Part shown: piece by piece, positions 45,402 to 54,796 of the stretch
Layout: each line of letters begins with the position of its first letter
Position numbering within the stretch: the stretch's first letter is position 1
Assembly: GCF_014192095.1 (NCBI RefSeq)
Contig: NZ_JACHXN010000021.1
Span: 32,236-96,235, forward strand
Source: Phyllobacterium trifolii
GTDB taxonomy: Bacteria; Pseudomonadota; Alphaproteobacteria; Rhizobiales; Rhizobiaceae
Length of the DNA: 64,000 nucleotides
Direction of reading: 5' to 3'
Made by a program: the position numbers and the translations under genes
The notes under the pieces: model-generated
What the model was told of the DNA's origin: nothing
Database searches by the model: none
Seen by the model: the letters and a program-made list of their open reading frames with translations, nothing else

Positions 45402-47351
45402 TTATTCAGCGGCTACCATCGATTGGCTTCCCCGCACGAAGTTGGGCACCTCAACCCGTGCCAGCGTCGGCTGGATGTCGTGGAGTTTGGCAAGTCCGTT
45501 CCTGATTTCAAGTATCTGCGAATAAAACTCTGATCCACGTGCCGATTTCGGCGTTTCTTGCTCGTGCATCACACTGATGACCGTGATTCCGTTGCAATGA
45601 TCCTTGATTGCCTGATGGAACGCAATTTTGGATTCTGGATCGAGGGCACCTGTGGCTTCGTCCAGGAACAATATAGTCGGCTTGTGCAAAAGGATTCTCG
45701 CGAGCACGAGTTTCTGTTTTTGGCCGCCCGACAGAAGTTGGTCCCATGGAGTGTCATCGCGGTCCTCCCGTTCGAGGTGCGCGATGAATTCTCCCATCCC
45801 GGCGCGATGAAGTGCTGCTGCTGCTGCGGCATCGCCAAACTCTGATTCATCGTCAGGTAGACAAATCAGCTGCTTGAGGGACACGGCAGGGAGTTTCACT
45901 TCCTGCGCCGCGTACATTACCCTTGCGTTTTCTGGATAGATTATGTCACCCCGCCCGTATCCCCAAAGCCCGTTCAGCGCCTTCAGCAGGCATGTTTTTC
46001 CGCAGCCTGACTCACCCCTGAGGTAGACCCATTCGCCCTTCTGGATATGCAGATGGGATGCAGACAGGAACGGCTGCGCCGCATCCGACCGATGCATGAG
46101 CTCGAGATTGCGCAGTGTCATGCCAAAGAGCTCGTGCTGGGTGCCGTAAGAGAATTCATTAATTCCGCTCGACTGATAGAAATCCGGCGGCCGCTGGACC
46201 GATTGAGCGGCCAGCGCCAGTTCAGTGACGCGTATTCCGTTTGCCTTCAGATTGGCAATGGCGGGCATCACCTGAATGAACCAGGAGCACTCGTTGATCA
46301 TTGAGCCGACCAGCTCGGCCCCGGTAATATAGGTCTTCAAGCTGATCGTGTTGCCCATGTAAGGAACGAGACCGGGCAGATAAGCGACCACGCGAGCAGC
46401 GAAGAAATTGTAGACAGCTGTGAATGACATGTATGCGGCATCGAAGCAGTTCAACTTGGACCAAGTTCTGTCGATCCCTGAATAGAGGCGAGTGTTTGCG
46501 ATACGCTGCACGTTTTCGCCGTTTGAAGCGGCCACCTGGAAACTGCGACGAAGAAATGTTGTCAGTTCGCTGCGGTAACTGCCCTCTGTCTGCTGCATCT
46601 CGAGTGTAAGCGTTTCAAGGATACGGCCGATCCTCATTGCAACCCAGGTGCTGAGGGGGACGTAGACGGCGATCGCTACAAACGCGAGTACTGAGCTGCC
46701 ATATGATCCGAGGAATTCAAGCCCGCTGACTTCGGTCGACAGCTCAATGAGCTTTTGCCCGACGAAGATGATTGACATAAGGACGCCCAAGATCCCCATC
46801 GAGAGACCGATTGCACCGCCAGTCATACCTTTGATGGATTCTTGCAAGCGCTGATCAATATTGTCAGGCATTTCCGCACGTTCGCCCTGCTGGAGGTGGT
46901 AGTGCGTATGATTGCTGTCGAGGAGGGCATCATTGAAGCGAGAATTCAGCCAGCCGCGCCACTTGCGATGCAGCGTTGTCGAAAGCAAATGGCGGAAGCC
47001 GACAAAGCCAGCCTCTTTCACAAACATGATCAGGATGAGGAGGCCGCCGTTAGCGAGAATGGTAGCGAGGGGATGTTGGCTGAAAGGATCATGGATATTG
47101 ACGATCGAGTTGAGAAGTTCGCCTGATGCCTCCGCCATCCAGACGCTGGCCTTGCTTCCAGCTCCTGTCAAAACCGCGATAGCTATCGTCAAGAGCCAAG
47201 CTTCCATCCACCTTTCTGACAGCCAGTACGCCCGCATCAGACCCCAGAATGTCGTCATGGAGGCCACAGTGCTGCGCCCGAATCTCCGCCGTGAGCGGCT
47301 TTCGCCCTGCTGATTGCCAAGTTGCAATTGAACGCCGCTGGTCAAAGTCAT
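45402..47351 (-). CDS. ABC transporter with SbmA/BacA-like membrane domain fused to ATPase
   Basis: A 649-residue half-transporter. Residues about 30-370 are the SbmA/BacA-like membrane domain, with FWGLMRAYWLSERW near the start and RKWRGWLNSRFNDALL. The rest is the ATPase: Walker A GESGCGKT near 447, signature LLSGGQKQKLVLAR near 537, Walker B ILFLDEATGALD. This is the YddA/Rv1819c arrangement, which handles peptides, vitamin B12 or very-long-chain lipid intermediates. BacA itself, important in rhizobial symbiosis, lacks the ATPase, so this is a relative. Substrate unknown. Confidence 0.88.
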   Translation of the reverse strand: MTLTSGVQLQLGNQQGESRSRRRFGRSTVASMTTFWGLMRAYWLSERWMEAWLLTIAIAVLTGAGSKASVWMAEASGELLNSIVNIHDPFSQHPLATILANGGLLILIMFVKEAGFVGFRHLLSTTLHRKWRGWLNSRFNDALLDSNHTHYHLQQGERAEMPDNIDQRLQESIKGMTGGAIGLSMGILGVLMSIIFVGQKLIELSTEVSGLEFLGSYGSSVLAFVAIAVYVPLSTWVAMRIGRILETLTLEMQQTEGSYRSELTTFLRRSFQVAASNGENVQRIANTRLYSGIDRTWSKLNCFDAAYMSFTAVYNFFAARVVAYLPGLVPYMGNTISLKTYITGAELVGSMINECSWFIQVMPAIANLKANGIRVTELALAAQSVQRPPDFYQSSGINEFSYGTQHELFGMTLRNLELMHRSDAAQPFLSASHLHIQKGEWVYLRGESGCGKTCLLKALNGLWGYGRGDIIYPENARVMYAAQEVKLPAVSLKQLICLPDDESEFGDAAAAAALHRAGMGEFIAHLEREDRDDTPWDQLLSGGQKQKLVLARILLHKPTILFLDEATGALDPESKIAFHQAIKDHCNGITVISVMHEQETPKSARGSEFYSQILEIRNGLAKLHDIQPTLARVEVPNFVRGSQSMVAAE

Positions 47352-47529
47352 CCCTTATTAGTCACACAATGTTACGTATTGCAACAAACCGTGGTTAATA
47401 AACGGTTAAGTTTCCAAATCAGCGCCGCCATGGCCGACAAGCGGCGGACTCGACCCAAAATCCGCCCGGTGTTCTATTCCAGGCTCGCCGTCGGGGAACC
47501 ATGCGTTGGTTTCGGACCGGCCACCTCAG

Positions 47530-47872
47530 GAATGCTGAATGCATTAAAGGCGCTAGGATACATCGCGTTTATCCTGGTAGCCGCGATGGCCGTCACCCCG
47601 TTCCTGAACAATGCCGCAACGGTACTCGTGATGGCGCCAATTGCCACCAGTTTTGCCGCAACCCTCGGTTTCAAGCCGGAGGCCTTTTTGATGGCCGTTG
47701 CCATTGGCGCCGGTGCGATTTCCTGACACCCATCGGCCACCAGTGCAACACGCTGGTTATGGGGCCGGGCGGCTACAAGTTCAGCGACTATCCTCGGTTA
47801 GGCTTGCCACTTTCGGTGATCATCGTGCTGACGGCAGTACCGGCATTGCTGGTGTTCTGGCCGCTTCATTGA
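47530..47872 (+). pseudogene. SLC13/DASS-family permease remnant, frameshifted
   Basis: One frame encodes AVTPFLNNAATVLVMAPIA and FKPEAFLMAVAIGAG; the next carries DFLTPIGHQCNTLVMGPGG and RLGLPLSVIIVLTAVPALL to a stop. These are the last two conserved blocks of divalent-anion:sodium (SLC13-like) permeases. The N-terminal three quarters are missing, and a frameshift near 47722 splits the rest. Confidence 0.7.
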
Positions 47873-48316
47873 AGGACAGCATGAGGCTGGATCTCGCCGA
47901 AACATCATGAACAACTATTGATGTCCCGGCTCTGGAACGGGTTATCCAAGCTTTATTGCAAGCAGGCCAGGCAGATTAATGATCCAGCGACCCAGCTTTT
48001 GGCATACTTCCAAAACGCGAGCGGCCGCTATCAATAGTCTGGAAGGCCGCCTTAGCCGAGGTCGCTGCGAGGGGCCAAGCGAGGCGTTGAACTGGGATCC
48101 AGCGTCAGTGCGAGGTCAATCCGGAACACGTGGCAGGGAAACCCTTAGGGAAAGGTCTGGTCAAAGATTGAACGTCGGAAAAAAAGAGGCTCGACCGCCA
48201 ACTATGTGCCCTTAGTGAAGTCGCGATTTGGATATTAGGTAAGCAAATGCAATATGGCAGCAAGGAGAAATAGCATTTTCCCTTAAACCATAGTTGTTAC
48301 CTAGGAAAAGAATACA
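47873..48316. other. Intergenic stretch, nothing recognised
   Basis: No credible gene between the permease remnant and the short open frame at 48317. Confidence 0.4.
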
Positions 48317-48469
48317 ATGGAAGAAGCAGGCACGCTTACATTCGTACGTTTCGACAAAGTCTCAATCCGCAGCATCGGATCGTTAACAGCAGCCAATCCG
48401 GTTGACTGCAGTTTCGCTGAGGTCATGACAGCAACTTGGGCGCAACTGAAGCCACGACTGATGAAATAA
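48317..48469 (+). CDS. Possible 50-aa protein upstream of selO
   Basis: An ATG with AGGAAAAG upstream opens 50 codons ending in TAA. The product begins MEEAGTLTFVRFDKVSIRS and resembles nothing I know. It lies 116 bases before selO in the same direction. It could be a real small gene or a remnant. Confidence 0.35.
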   Translation: MEEAGTLTFVRFDKVSIRSIGSLTAANPVDCSFAEVMTATWAQLKPRLMK

Positions 48470-48585
48470 CTTTTGACAAATTGATTTGCGATGCTGCTGA
48501 TTGGACAAAACGTGCCTTCTTGTCACGATCGACGCCAATTTGTGTCCCGGCAAACGCGGTGAAACAGCCAAAAAGCAGGTTTGGA

Positions 48586-50061
48586 ATGACCGAGATCGCA
48601 TTCGACCATAGTTATAGCCGGCTGCCGGACAAGTTCTTCATCCGCACAATGCCTACCCCTGTTGCGTCTCCGAGATTGATCAAGCTGAACTTGGACCTCG
48701 TCTGCCAGCTGGGGCTGGATGATCGGTGGTTGAGCAGCGCCGAGGGTATCGACATGCTCGCGGGAAACAATGTCCCGAGGGGCGCTAACCCTATTGCCAC
48801 CGCATATGCAGGGCATCAGTTTGGTCATTTCGTCCCGCGACTGGGCGATGGCAGGGCGATCTTGCTCGGTGAAGTCATTGACCGAGACGGTGTCCGACGG
48901 GATATGCAGTTAAAGGGGGCGGGACGGACGCCTTTTTCTCGTGGCGGAGATGGACGTGCGGCGCTGGGTCCCGTGCTGCGCGAATATATCTTAAGTGAAG
49001 CAATGAATGCCCTGCGGATTCCAACGACCCGTGCGCTCGCTGCCGTACTGACCGGAGAAACCGTTGCGCGTGAGATGTCTCTCCCCGGTGCCGTTCTCAC
49101 CCGCGTCGCCACCAGTCACATAAGAATAGGGACGTTTCAATTTTTCGCCGCACGGGGTGACACTGAGGGCGTCCGTGCTCTGGCAGACCATGTCATTGCC
49201 CGGCATTATCCCGAGGCGGCAGCAGGCGACATGCCCTACCTGTCGCTCCTGACGGCAGTGATCGGGGCCCAGGCCTCGCTGGTTGCGCAGTGGATGTTGG
49301 CCGGATTTATCCACGGTGTGATGAATACAGACAACATGTCCATCGCCGGCGAGACTATTGACTATGGTCCATGTGCCTTCCTGGACAATTACGATCCAGC
49401 GACGGTTTTCAGTTCTATCGATCATGCGGGCCGCTACGCGTATGGCAACCAGGGACCGGTCGCTCTGTGGAACCTGGTGCGTTTGGCAGAGACACTGCTG
49501 CCGTTGCTTGCGGACGATCAGGACAGGGCGGTGTCCTTGGCTCAAAACGCGCTGGCCACTTTCGACGCCCAATTCCAAACGGTGTTTATCACCGGGATGA
49601 GACGGAAGCTTGGCCTGTTCACCGGGGAAGAAAACGACCTGACACTTATCAAGGGACTGCTCGACACAATGACGAAGAGCCAGGCAGACTTTACTCTGAC
49701 GTTCCGATATTTGAGCCACTCTGCCGAGACCATCAACGCCGATGAGAAAGTGCTCAACCTGTTTACAGAACCTGGCGCATTCAGAAAATGGCTGGCACGC
49801 TGGCGGTCCCGGATCTCCCGTGAACCACAAACAGGTTTTGAGCGCCGGACTGCGATGCTCCACGTCAATCCGCTTTTTATCCCGCGCAATCACCGTGTCG
49901 AAGCGGTCATAGCTGCAGCGGTCCAGAATAATAATTTTCGCCCGTTTGAAGAACTACTGACGGTTCTCGGCGAACCTTTCGAGGACCAGGCAGAATTCGC
50001 GCTTTATGCAAAGCCGCCGGAAATCCACGAGCGCGTTCTCGAAACGTTTTGCGGTACGTGA
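48586..50061 (+). CDS. selO: SelO-family protein adenylyltransferase (YdiU/UPF0061)
   Basis: A 491-residue SelO pseudokinase-fold enzyme, which transfers AMP from ATP to protein hydroxyl groups and has been linked to redox stress. The N-terminus (FDHSYSRLPDKFFIRTMPTPV), the GHQFGHFVPRLGDGRAILLGE block, the RGGDGRAALGPVLREYI block and the metal-binding GVMNTDNMSIAGETIDYGP region (NTDN, DYGP) are all conserved. The start at MTEIAFDHSY is chosen because family similarity begins there; the frame is open upstream. The length is normal. The usual C-terminal Cys or Sec is replaced: it ends ...TFCGT. Confidence 0.93.
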   Translation: MTEIAFDHSYSRLPDKFFIRTMPTPVASPRLIKLNLDLVCQLGLDDRWLSSAEGIDMLAGNNVPRGANPIATAYAGHQFGHFVPRLGDGRAILLGEVIDRDGVRRDMQLKGAGRTPFSRGGDGRAALGPVLREYILSEAMNALRIPTTRALAAVLTGETVAREMSLPGAVLTRVATSHIRIGTFQFFAARGDTEGVRALADHVIARHYPEAAAGDMPYLSLLTAVIGAQASLVAQWMLAGFIHGVMNTDNMSIAGETIDYGPCAFLDNYDPATVFSSIDHAGRYAYGNQGPVALWNLVRLAETLLPLLADDQDRAVSLAQNALATFDAQFQTVFITGMRRKLGLFTGEENDLTLIKGLLDTMTKSQADFTLTFRYLSHSAETINADEKVLNLFTEPGAFRKWLARWRSRISREPQTGFERRTAMLHVNPLFIPRNHRVEAVIAAAVQNNNFRPFEELLTVLGEPFEDQAEFALYAKPPEIHERVLETFCGT

Positions 50062-50258
50062 GGTCTTATTTATTCAAGAGAAATGAGGGCTAGGCGCGGT
50101 CGGAAATTGGATGACGTGATCAGCTGACAACACACCATGCAACCCTATATTCCTCTAATCGATACAAGCGGGTGTCGGTTCTTGTCCCGAGCAGCTCACG
50201 GCCTGGGCTTATGGACCATATCGCGCCCTTCCCATTGAGGCTTCGGCCGCGGCGCACG

Positions 50259-52043
50259 TCATCCTGCCAGCCCCGCCTTGCGCAGGCCTTCTGCGCGGCG
50301 TTGAAAGTCCTCCGGGTTCTGGAACGGAAGGACGCGGCGGCGGCGTTCAATGGAAAATGCGGGATTGAGCTGGAGTGCCTGCTCCCACGCCTGCCTGCTT
50401 TCCTCAGGTCGTCCAAGGTGGCCATAGCAGGACGCGAGCAGGGCATGAGCAATGTCCGACTGAGGGTTGCGTGCGAGCCGCTCCTTGAGCGCGGTAACCG
50501 CTTGCTCATAATCGGCTAGGGAAAAGTGCGCATCGGCGAGAAATTGGAACAGGACTTCCGGGTAGTGCGGGTCCAACAGCATCGAAGCGTCAAGCGTCTC
50601 GAGCGCGCCTTTGGGGTCGCCGGAAAATATCTGGATATGCGCCATCAGCATGAGGAGGTCGATTGAGTTGGGCGAGAGCGCAAGGCCCTGTTGCACCTCC
50701 ACCCGAGCGCGGTCAAGGTCCCGGCTCCACATGCAAGCCATGCCCAACGCAAAGTGACCATTGGGTTGTTGCTCGTCCATCCCCACGGCTTGCTGCGCGA
50801 GCTCCAGCCCGGTCTGGAGTGAGTTCTCAGGATCGGTGCTCCAGGCGTTGATGTAGTCAAGCACATGGGTGAAAGCGATGAGGGCGTGGGCCGCCGCATA
50901 TGCCGGATCGATAGCGACGGCGGCCCCTGCCAAGTTGCGCGCCGCGATGTTTCCGGGCCGGGTGCAAGCCAGGCTCTGCTCCCGGCCGCGCAACAAGAAT
51001 TCGTACGCCTCGATGTTCACCGAGCGCTCACGCGCCAGCTGATCCCGTTCGCTGGCCGTGAGCTTGAGCTTGAGGGCAGACACGATTTCCTGCGTGAGTT
51101 CGTCCTGAACTGCGAAAATGTCGGTGAGGTCGCGATCGAAACGGCTGGCCCAAACGTGTCCGCCGCTCCTTGAATCGATTAATTGGGCTGTAACACGAAC
51201 CCTGTTGCCCGCCTTGCGGACGCTACCTTCAAGCAGGTAGCGGACGCCGAGCGCCTTGGCCATGTCCGGGACGGAGACCGCCGCCTTCTTGTATACGAAA
51301 GATGAGTTGCGGGCGATCACATGCAACTCAGACAGCTTCGAGAGGTCCGTGATGATGTCTTCGCTTATACCGTCAGAGAAATATTCCTGCTCTGCGTCGC
51401 CGCTCATGTTGTTGAACGCAAGGACCGCGATTGAGGGTTTGTCAGGACTGGACGGCAATGCCGCACGTCCTCCCGACGCATGGGGCTCCGCTGATGCCGC
51501 AGATTTCGGCTGGGCGGGAAGGCCAACGTGCAGCGAATAAACCCGGACCGGGTCGGCGATGTTCTTGAGCTGCACTGCACCGCGGTCGTCGATCACAAGA
51601 TCGAGCCTTGCCTTGACTTGCCAGTACGCTTGTTCGGAGAGACAGATACTGCCGGGCTCGCAAATGCCTTCAAGGCGCGCGGCAATATTGACGCCGTCAC
51701 CCATCAGATCCCCGTCACTCTCCTCCACAACATCGCCCAGATGGATACCGATGCGGAATTCAATACGGCGTTCGGGCGGCAGGCCTGCATTGCGCTCGAC
51801 CATGGCATTCTGCACTTCAATGGCGCAGCGCACGGCGTCCACGACGCTGCGGAACTCGACGAGGCTCCCATCGCCGGTGCGCTTGACCACGCGGCCATGA
51901 TGCACGGAAATCGTCGGATCGATCAAATCGCTGCGCAGGGTTCGCAACCTTGCCAGGATGCGATCCTCGTCGGCACCGGCGAGCCGACTGTAGCCGACCA
52001 CGTCGGAGACCAGAATTGCTGCAATTTTCCGCATCTCGCCCAT
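50259..52043 (-). CDS. Class III adenylate/guanylate cyclase with TolB-like and TPR domains
   Basis: A 594-residue protein. Residues 5-175 are a class III cyclase domain (VSDVVGYSRLAGADE, GDGSLVEF, MGDGVNIAARLE), with the metal aspartates present. Residues 200-340 are a TolB-N/FlgO-like domain (SIAVLAFNNMSGDAEQEYFSDGISEDIITDLSK). The rest is TPR-like helices (LMAHIQIFSGDPKGALETL; HALLASCYGHLGRPEESRQAW). This architecture is common in Rhizobiales, often in several copies. It probably makes cAMP in response to protein-protein contacts. No membrane segment is evident. Confidence 0.92.
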   Translation of the reverse strand: MGEMRKIAAILVSDVVGYSRLAGADEDRILARLRTLRSDLIDPTISVHHGRVVKRTGDGSLVEFRSVVDAVRCAIEVQNAMVERNAGLPPERRIEFRIGIHLGDVVEESDGDLMGDGVNIAARLEGICEPGSICLSEQAYWQVKARLDLVIDDRGAVQLKNIADPVRVYSLHVGLPAQPKSAASAEPHASGGRAALPSSPDKPSIAVLAFNNMSGDAEQEYFSDGISEDIITDLSKLSELHVIARNSSFVYKKAAVSVPDMAKALGVRYLLEGSVRKAGNRVRVTAQLIDSRSGGHVWASRFDRDLTDIFAVQDELTQEIVSALKLKLTASERDQLARERSVNIEAYEFLLRGREQSLACTRPGNIAARNLAGAAVAIDPAYAAAHALIAFTHVLDYINAWSTDPENSLQTGLELAQQAVGMDEQQPNGHFALGMACMWSRDLDRARVEVQQGLALSPNSIDLLMLMAHIQIFSGDPKGALETLDASMLLDPHYPEVLFQFLADAHFSLADYEQAVTALKERLARNPQSDIAHALLASCYGHLGRPEESRQAWEQALQLNPAFSIERRRRVLPFQNPEDFQRRAEGLRKAGLAG

Positions 52044-52634
52044 GGAGCGTCTCCCTTGCTCCAGACTAGCATAAAGTCTCAGCCAAGGCTCCCCACGCTC
52101 GATTTGACTGCTAAGCTAGCCCTTCACCAAGCCATCGGCCGCGGACCGCTTTGTAGAAATGTAGGGTCGGGCGAGACATCCCTTGTTATTTAATTGAAAT
52201 CACAAGGAGGATCGACATGATAAAGTTCAGACGCGAGGTTTAGCAGAAGCTTCGCGTTCTCAACATACCGAGGAAATTGGCGATGTAATCAAGAACTGCA
52301 GCTTGGGCTCCCCCTCTGTCCGGTGGTGGCGAAGATGAGGCTTGACCCGCTGCGGGCGAGGAAAAACCAAGTCGTTCAGCAAGCCAATCGTACAGCCGAC
52401 CCAAGAAAATGACAATGAAAAGCAGCGTTCTTTCGGCACTGTAGGAGTAACCGCCTGGTCGGGCGCTTTGCCTGAGCCGTCCTGAAAGGGTGTTGGCGGC
52501 TCTATGTCAGCCGTCGAGTTCTGCCTTGCTTACAACAAAGGTTGGTCGATTGATGCCCCTCCGTCCACCAGATAAAGTCCGATCTGCCGTAAATGCAATA
52601 GACGCTTGGCGAAGGGTATCCGGGTCAGTATTTA
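52044..52634. other. Gene-poor stretch with an aborted start at 52217
   Basis: AAGGAGG precedes an ATG at 52217, but the frame stops after eight codons (TAG) and again after 15 more, which looks like a dead gene start. Minus-strand sequence encodes a hydrophobic stretch (TLLFIVIFLGRLYDW) without a good start. Nothing else is recognised. Confidence 0.4.
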
Positions 52635-52751
52635 TCAAAAATACCAGCCTATTCCGGCTGCTAGTAAAAGCCCGGCAATGAACACCGTCGCTGGAATGTA
52701 GTTCCGGCCGTTTGACCCGTCTTCCGGATCGTCATCGTTATCTATTCGCAT
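52635..52751 (-). CDS. 38-aa single-helix membrane microprotein
   Basis: The ATG, with AAGGAA upstream, begins four bases after the stop of the zinc-ribbon gene, so the two are probably co-translated. The product has an acidic, polar N-terminus (RIDNDDDPEDGSNGRN) and one hydrophobic helix (ATVFIAGLLLAAGIGWYF) that ends the protein. It would sit in the inner membrane with the acidic part probably in the cytoplasm. Function unknown. Confidence 0.55.
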   Translation of the reverse strand: MRIDNDDDPEDGSNGRNYIPATVFIAGLLLAAGIGWYF

Positions 52752-52755
52752 TGGA

Positions 52756-52971
52756 TCATTCCTTGCGTATAATTTGGCCCTCATGCATCTCGAAGACGCC
52801 GCTGCCGCCTCCTTGGGAATGGAAATCTATTTCCAGCTCCCTCCATTTTCCCAGCACCCTGTCACATGAACTGCATTGAATCAGGGTGTGATCTTGCACG
52901 TCATCCGGGATGCGAAGGTAGATTGTTCCGCACGTCGGACATTCAAGTTTGTGATCGAGACGTTTGTTCAT
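52756..52971 (-). CDS. Small zinc-ribbon protein (copy 1)
   Basis: A 71-residue protein with two CxxC knuckles, C11/C14 (CPTCG) and C33/C36 (CSSC), 18 residues apart, a zinc-ribbon spacing. It ends QIIRKE. The start, MNKRLDHKL, has GGAGG upstream. A near-identical layout is seen in the intact copy at 57333 and the broken copy at 54797. A membrane microprotein follows four bases downstream. Zinc binding is very likely. DNA, RNA or protein contact is unknown. Confidence 0.75.
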   Translation of the reverse strand: MNKRLDHKLECPTCGTIYLRIPDDVQDHTLIQCSSCDRVLGKWRELEIDFHSQGGGSGVFEMHEGQIIRKE

Positions 52972-53159
52972 CTGATGCCCCTCCGACATCGACCCAATAG
53001 AGTGTACGCTCAATTTTACTTGCTACAATCGTGTGTCTACTGGCGGACAAGCGATCCCAAACAAAGCGGGCTTGGGCCGCTAACTATTGGGCCTTCCTCC
53101 TAGCACTCCGTCTCTCGCCCGGGTATGCCCGGGGCGAGAGGCGGCATTGGCTCTGATGA

Positions 53160-53636
53160 TCACGCCGCGTGGCTGTCTTTAACCTGCCTGGAGCTTTCGC
53201 CGACTATAGTGCTGCCGGTACCGCCAATGGCAATCCGACGCGGCTTCATCTCCTCAGGAATCTCTTTCTTGAGTTCGATCATTAGCAAGCCATTGTCGAG
53301 TCGCGCATCAACAACGGTTACGTGATCGGCAAGTTCGAACCGGTGAACGAAGGGCCGGAGCGCCAATCCGTGATGAAGGTACTGCATCTCCTCGTCGTCG
53401 GTCTTGTCGCCTTTGACCACAAGCATGTTGGGCTCATGGGTGATGGACAGGTCATCTTGTGCAAAACCTGCCACTGCGATGGCGATGCGGTATTTGTCCT
53501 CGCCCACTTTGACGATGTCATAGGGTGGCCATCTATCCGAGCCTTGCGGCTGAGCAGAGTTTTCAAGCAGGTTGAAAATGCGGTCGAAACCGACGCTCGA
53601 CCGGTAGAACGGGGAAAAATCGACGTTGCTTCTCAT
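53160..53636 (-). CDS. ibpA: Small heat-shock protein, Hsp20/IbpA type
   Basis: A 158-residue Hsp20 of the IbpA class, an ATP-independent holdase for unfolded proteins. The N-terminus (DFSPFYRSSVGFDRIFNLLE) and the alpha-crystallin domain (YDIVKVGEDKYRIAIAVAGF to LDNGLLMIELKKEIPEEMKPR) are typical. The ATG at 53636 has AGGAGG upstream. The leader holds ROSE-like structure, and a heat-shock-like promoter precedes it, so it is probably controlled at both transcription and translation. Confidence 0.93.
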   Translation of the reverse strand: MRSNVDFSPFYRSSVGFDRIFNLLENSAQPQGSDRWPPYDIVKVGEDKYRIAIAVAGFAQDDLSITHEPNMLVVKGDKTDDEEMQYLHHGLALRPFVHRFELADHVTVVDARLDNGLLMIELKKEIPEEMKPRRIAIGGTGSTIVGESSRQVKDSHAA

Positions 53637-53725
53637 AGCTAAGTCCTCCTTTGAGCAACATAGAAATGAGGTGCGCCAAGAAGCTTGGCGCTCCCTGACT
53701 GTCGGCCCAACCAGTGCGACCGACG
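53637..53725 (-). promoter_or_regulatory. ROSE-like RNA thermometer in the hsp20 leader
   Basis: On the minus strand the leader holds a strong hairpin (GAGCGCCAAG paired with CTTGGCGC, plus strand 53669-53694). Just before the start it has TTGCT followed by the AGGAGG site (53650-53645). The TTGCT element facing the Shine-Dalgarno sequence is the hallmark of ROSE thermometers of rhizobial small heat-shock genes. Heating would melt this pairing and expose the ribosome site. Confidence 0.6.
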
Positions 53726-53731
53726 GCAAAA

Positions 53732-53759
53732 ATCTGGTTATTGAGCTGCGCGCTGTCAA
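53732..53759 (-). promoter_or_regulatory. Probable heat-shock (RpoH-like) promoter of hsp20
   Basis: On the minus strand, CTTGACA (from 53760) is followed after 16 bases by CCAGATTT. This fits the alphaproteobacterial RpoH form (CTTG, about 17 bases, CCTATNT) with some mismatch in the -10 part. Confidence 0.45.
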
Positions 53760-54031
53760 GGTTTTGCGATGATCCAAGCAAAAAAATATGCAATGTGGAA
53801 GAGTGGTTATATAAATTGAGTTTCGAGATGCGGTATGGCTGGCAATCTGCCATCAACCAAAAGGCGTAGCTCGCAGCCCGGGCACAACCTAAAGCTCGTC
53901 TTTCTGCACGCCAGGGTTTATTGACTAAGATTGTCCACTGGCGGAAAATTCATCCGTCGTCAAGTATTGGTTGGCTGTTGGCGCGTGAGAGATGTATGTG
54001 CTCCCGCCAGTTTTGAGTGGGGGAGCACTCA

Positions 54032-54328
54032 ATGCAATCTTCTTTTCAGGACAGTTACTATTCTCAAGAAGAGTGGCACATCTTCACACGTGCCTATCGC
54101 CGCGCGTGTCTGCTGCTTGGCCGCGATCCGCAATTTCATCCGCTTGGCGAACGTGTCATGCGCTCGATCATGATCTTCTATGAACGCGGTGAACATGATT
54201 TTGGCCGGCTTGCCACCATGGCGGTCAAGCGCGAGCGACAATTGCCAGAAGACGACAATTGGTCGGACGCAAACTACCTGAAGCTCGTGTTGGGCGTCAG
54301 GCCCAACCGGCGCCAGCATCTGCACTGA
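54032..54328 (+). CDS. Small hypothetical protein, paralog of 57553
   Basis: A 98-residue helical protein. Residues 8-72 (YSQEEWHIFTRAYRRACLLLG, HPLGERVMRSIMIFYERGEHDF) are clearly related to the gene at 57553 on the other strand. GGGGGAG lies upstream, but it is inside an 8-base-pair hairpin (53998-54005 with 54021-54028), which may control translation. Both paralogs share the motif GTGCTCCCGCC in front. Function unknown. Confidence 0.65.
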   Translation: MQSSFQDSYYSQEEWHIFTRAYRRACLLLGRDPQFHPLGERVMRSIMIFYERGEHDFGRLATMAVKRERQLPEDDNWSDANYLKLVLGVRPNRRQHLH

Positions 54329-54441
54329 CGTAGAACAGCGAATTCAGTCAATCGCTTTTGCTTGTCCCCGCTCCTCAGGGAACAGCAGGGCCCCCACCAG
54401 TTTAGTTGCACTCTTTTGACCGTGTCGGGCGGTGATCGGCG

Positions 54442-54693
54442 CTAGAGCCGCTTGTGAGTGACGTAGATGCCTGCCTCTTTGGCGGCTTCCATAAAGGCTT
54501 TTCGACAGTCCGTGCATGTGGCCTTTCCAGCCAGGGCATCGAGACATGCTAGTTTTGCTGCTTGTAGTTTTTCGCTGTTTCTTATCGGCCAATGCGCAAC
54601 GAGCCATACTGACGCTTCGGCTACGGACGTGATGTTTTTCACCTGGCCGAATTGATCGGTAATGGTCACATAAGGAAACGGAAGTTCGCGCAT
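54442..54693 (-). CDS. DUF982 family protein
   Basis: An 83-residue protein that matches the DUF982 domain: an N-terminal strand pair (PYVTITDQFGQ), the ASVWLVAHWPI helix ending in WP, then CLDALAGKATCTDCRKAFMEAAKEAGI. This domain is almost limited to Rhizobiales, often in many copies; its role is unknown. The EcfG-type promoter lies only 8 bases upstream of the ATG, so the message is nearly leaderless or starts at a later codon. A decayed relative is at 8140. Confidence 0.8.
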   Translation of the reverse strand: MRELPFPYVTITDQFGQVKNITSVAEASVWLVAHWPIRNSEKLQAAKLACLDALAGKATCTDCRKAFMEAAKEAGIYVTHKRL

Positions 54694-54700
54694 GCCGATA

Positions 54701-54725
54701 AACGCGCAGCTCTGATTGCTGTTCC
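54701..54725 (-). promoter_or_regulatory. EcfG-type general stress promoter for DUF982
   Basis: On the minus strand, GGAAC (54725-54721), a 17-base spacer, GTT (54703-54701), immediately before the DUF982 gene. Confidence 0.65.
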
Positions 54726-54796
54726 TGTGTCTTCCAGTGGACATGGCGTTGCCGGTGGGAAACTGTCCGGCGTACTCTTGAGCATTGCCGCAGATA

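Noticed and set aside
52681..52705. Minus-strand GGAAC-N17-GTT match
   Set aside because: It lies inside the 38-aa microprotein gene with no good gene downstream; probably a chance hit.
54379..54402. Plus-strand GGAAC-N16-GTT
   Set aside because: No plus-strand gene follows; the DUF982 gene here is on the other strand.
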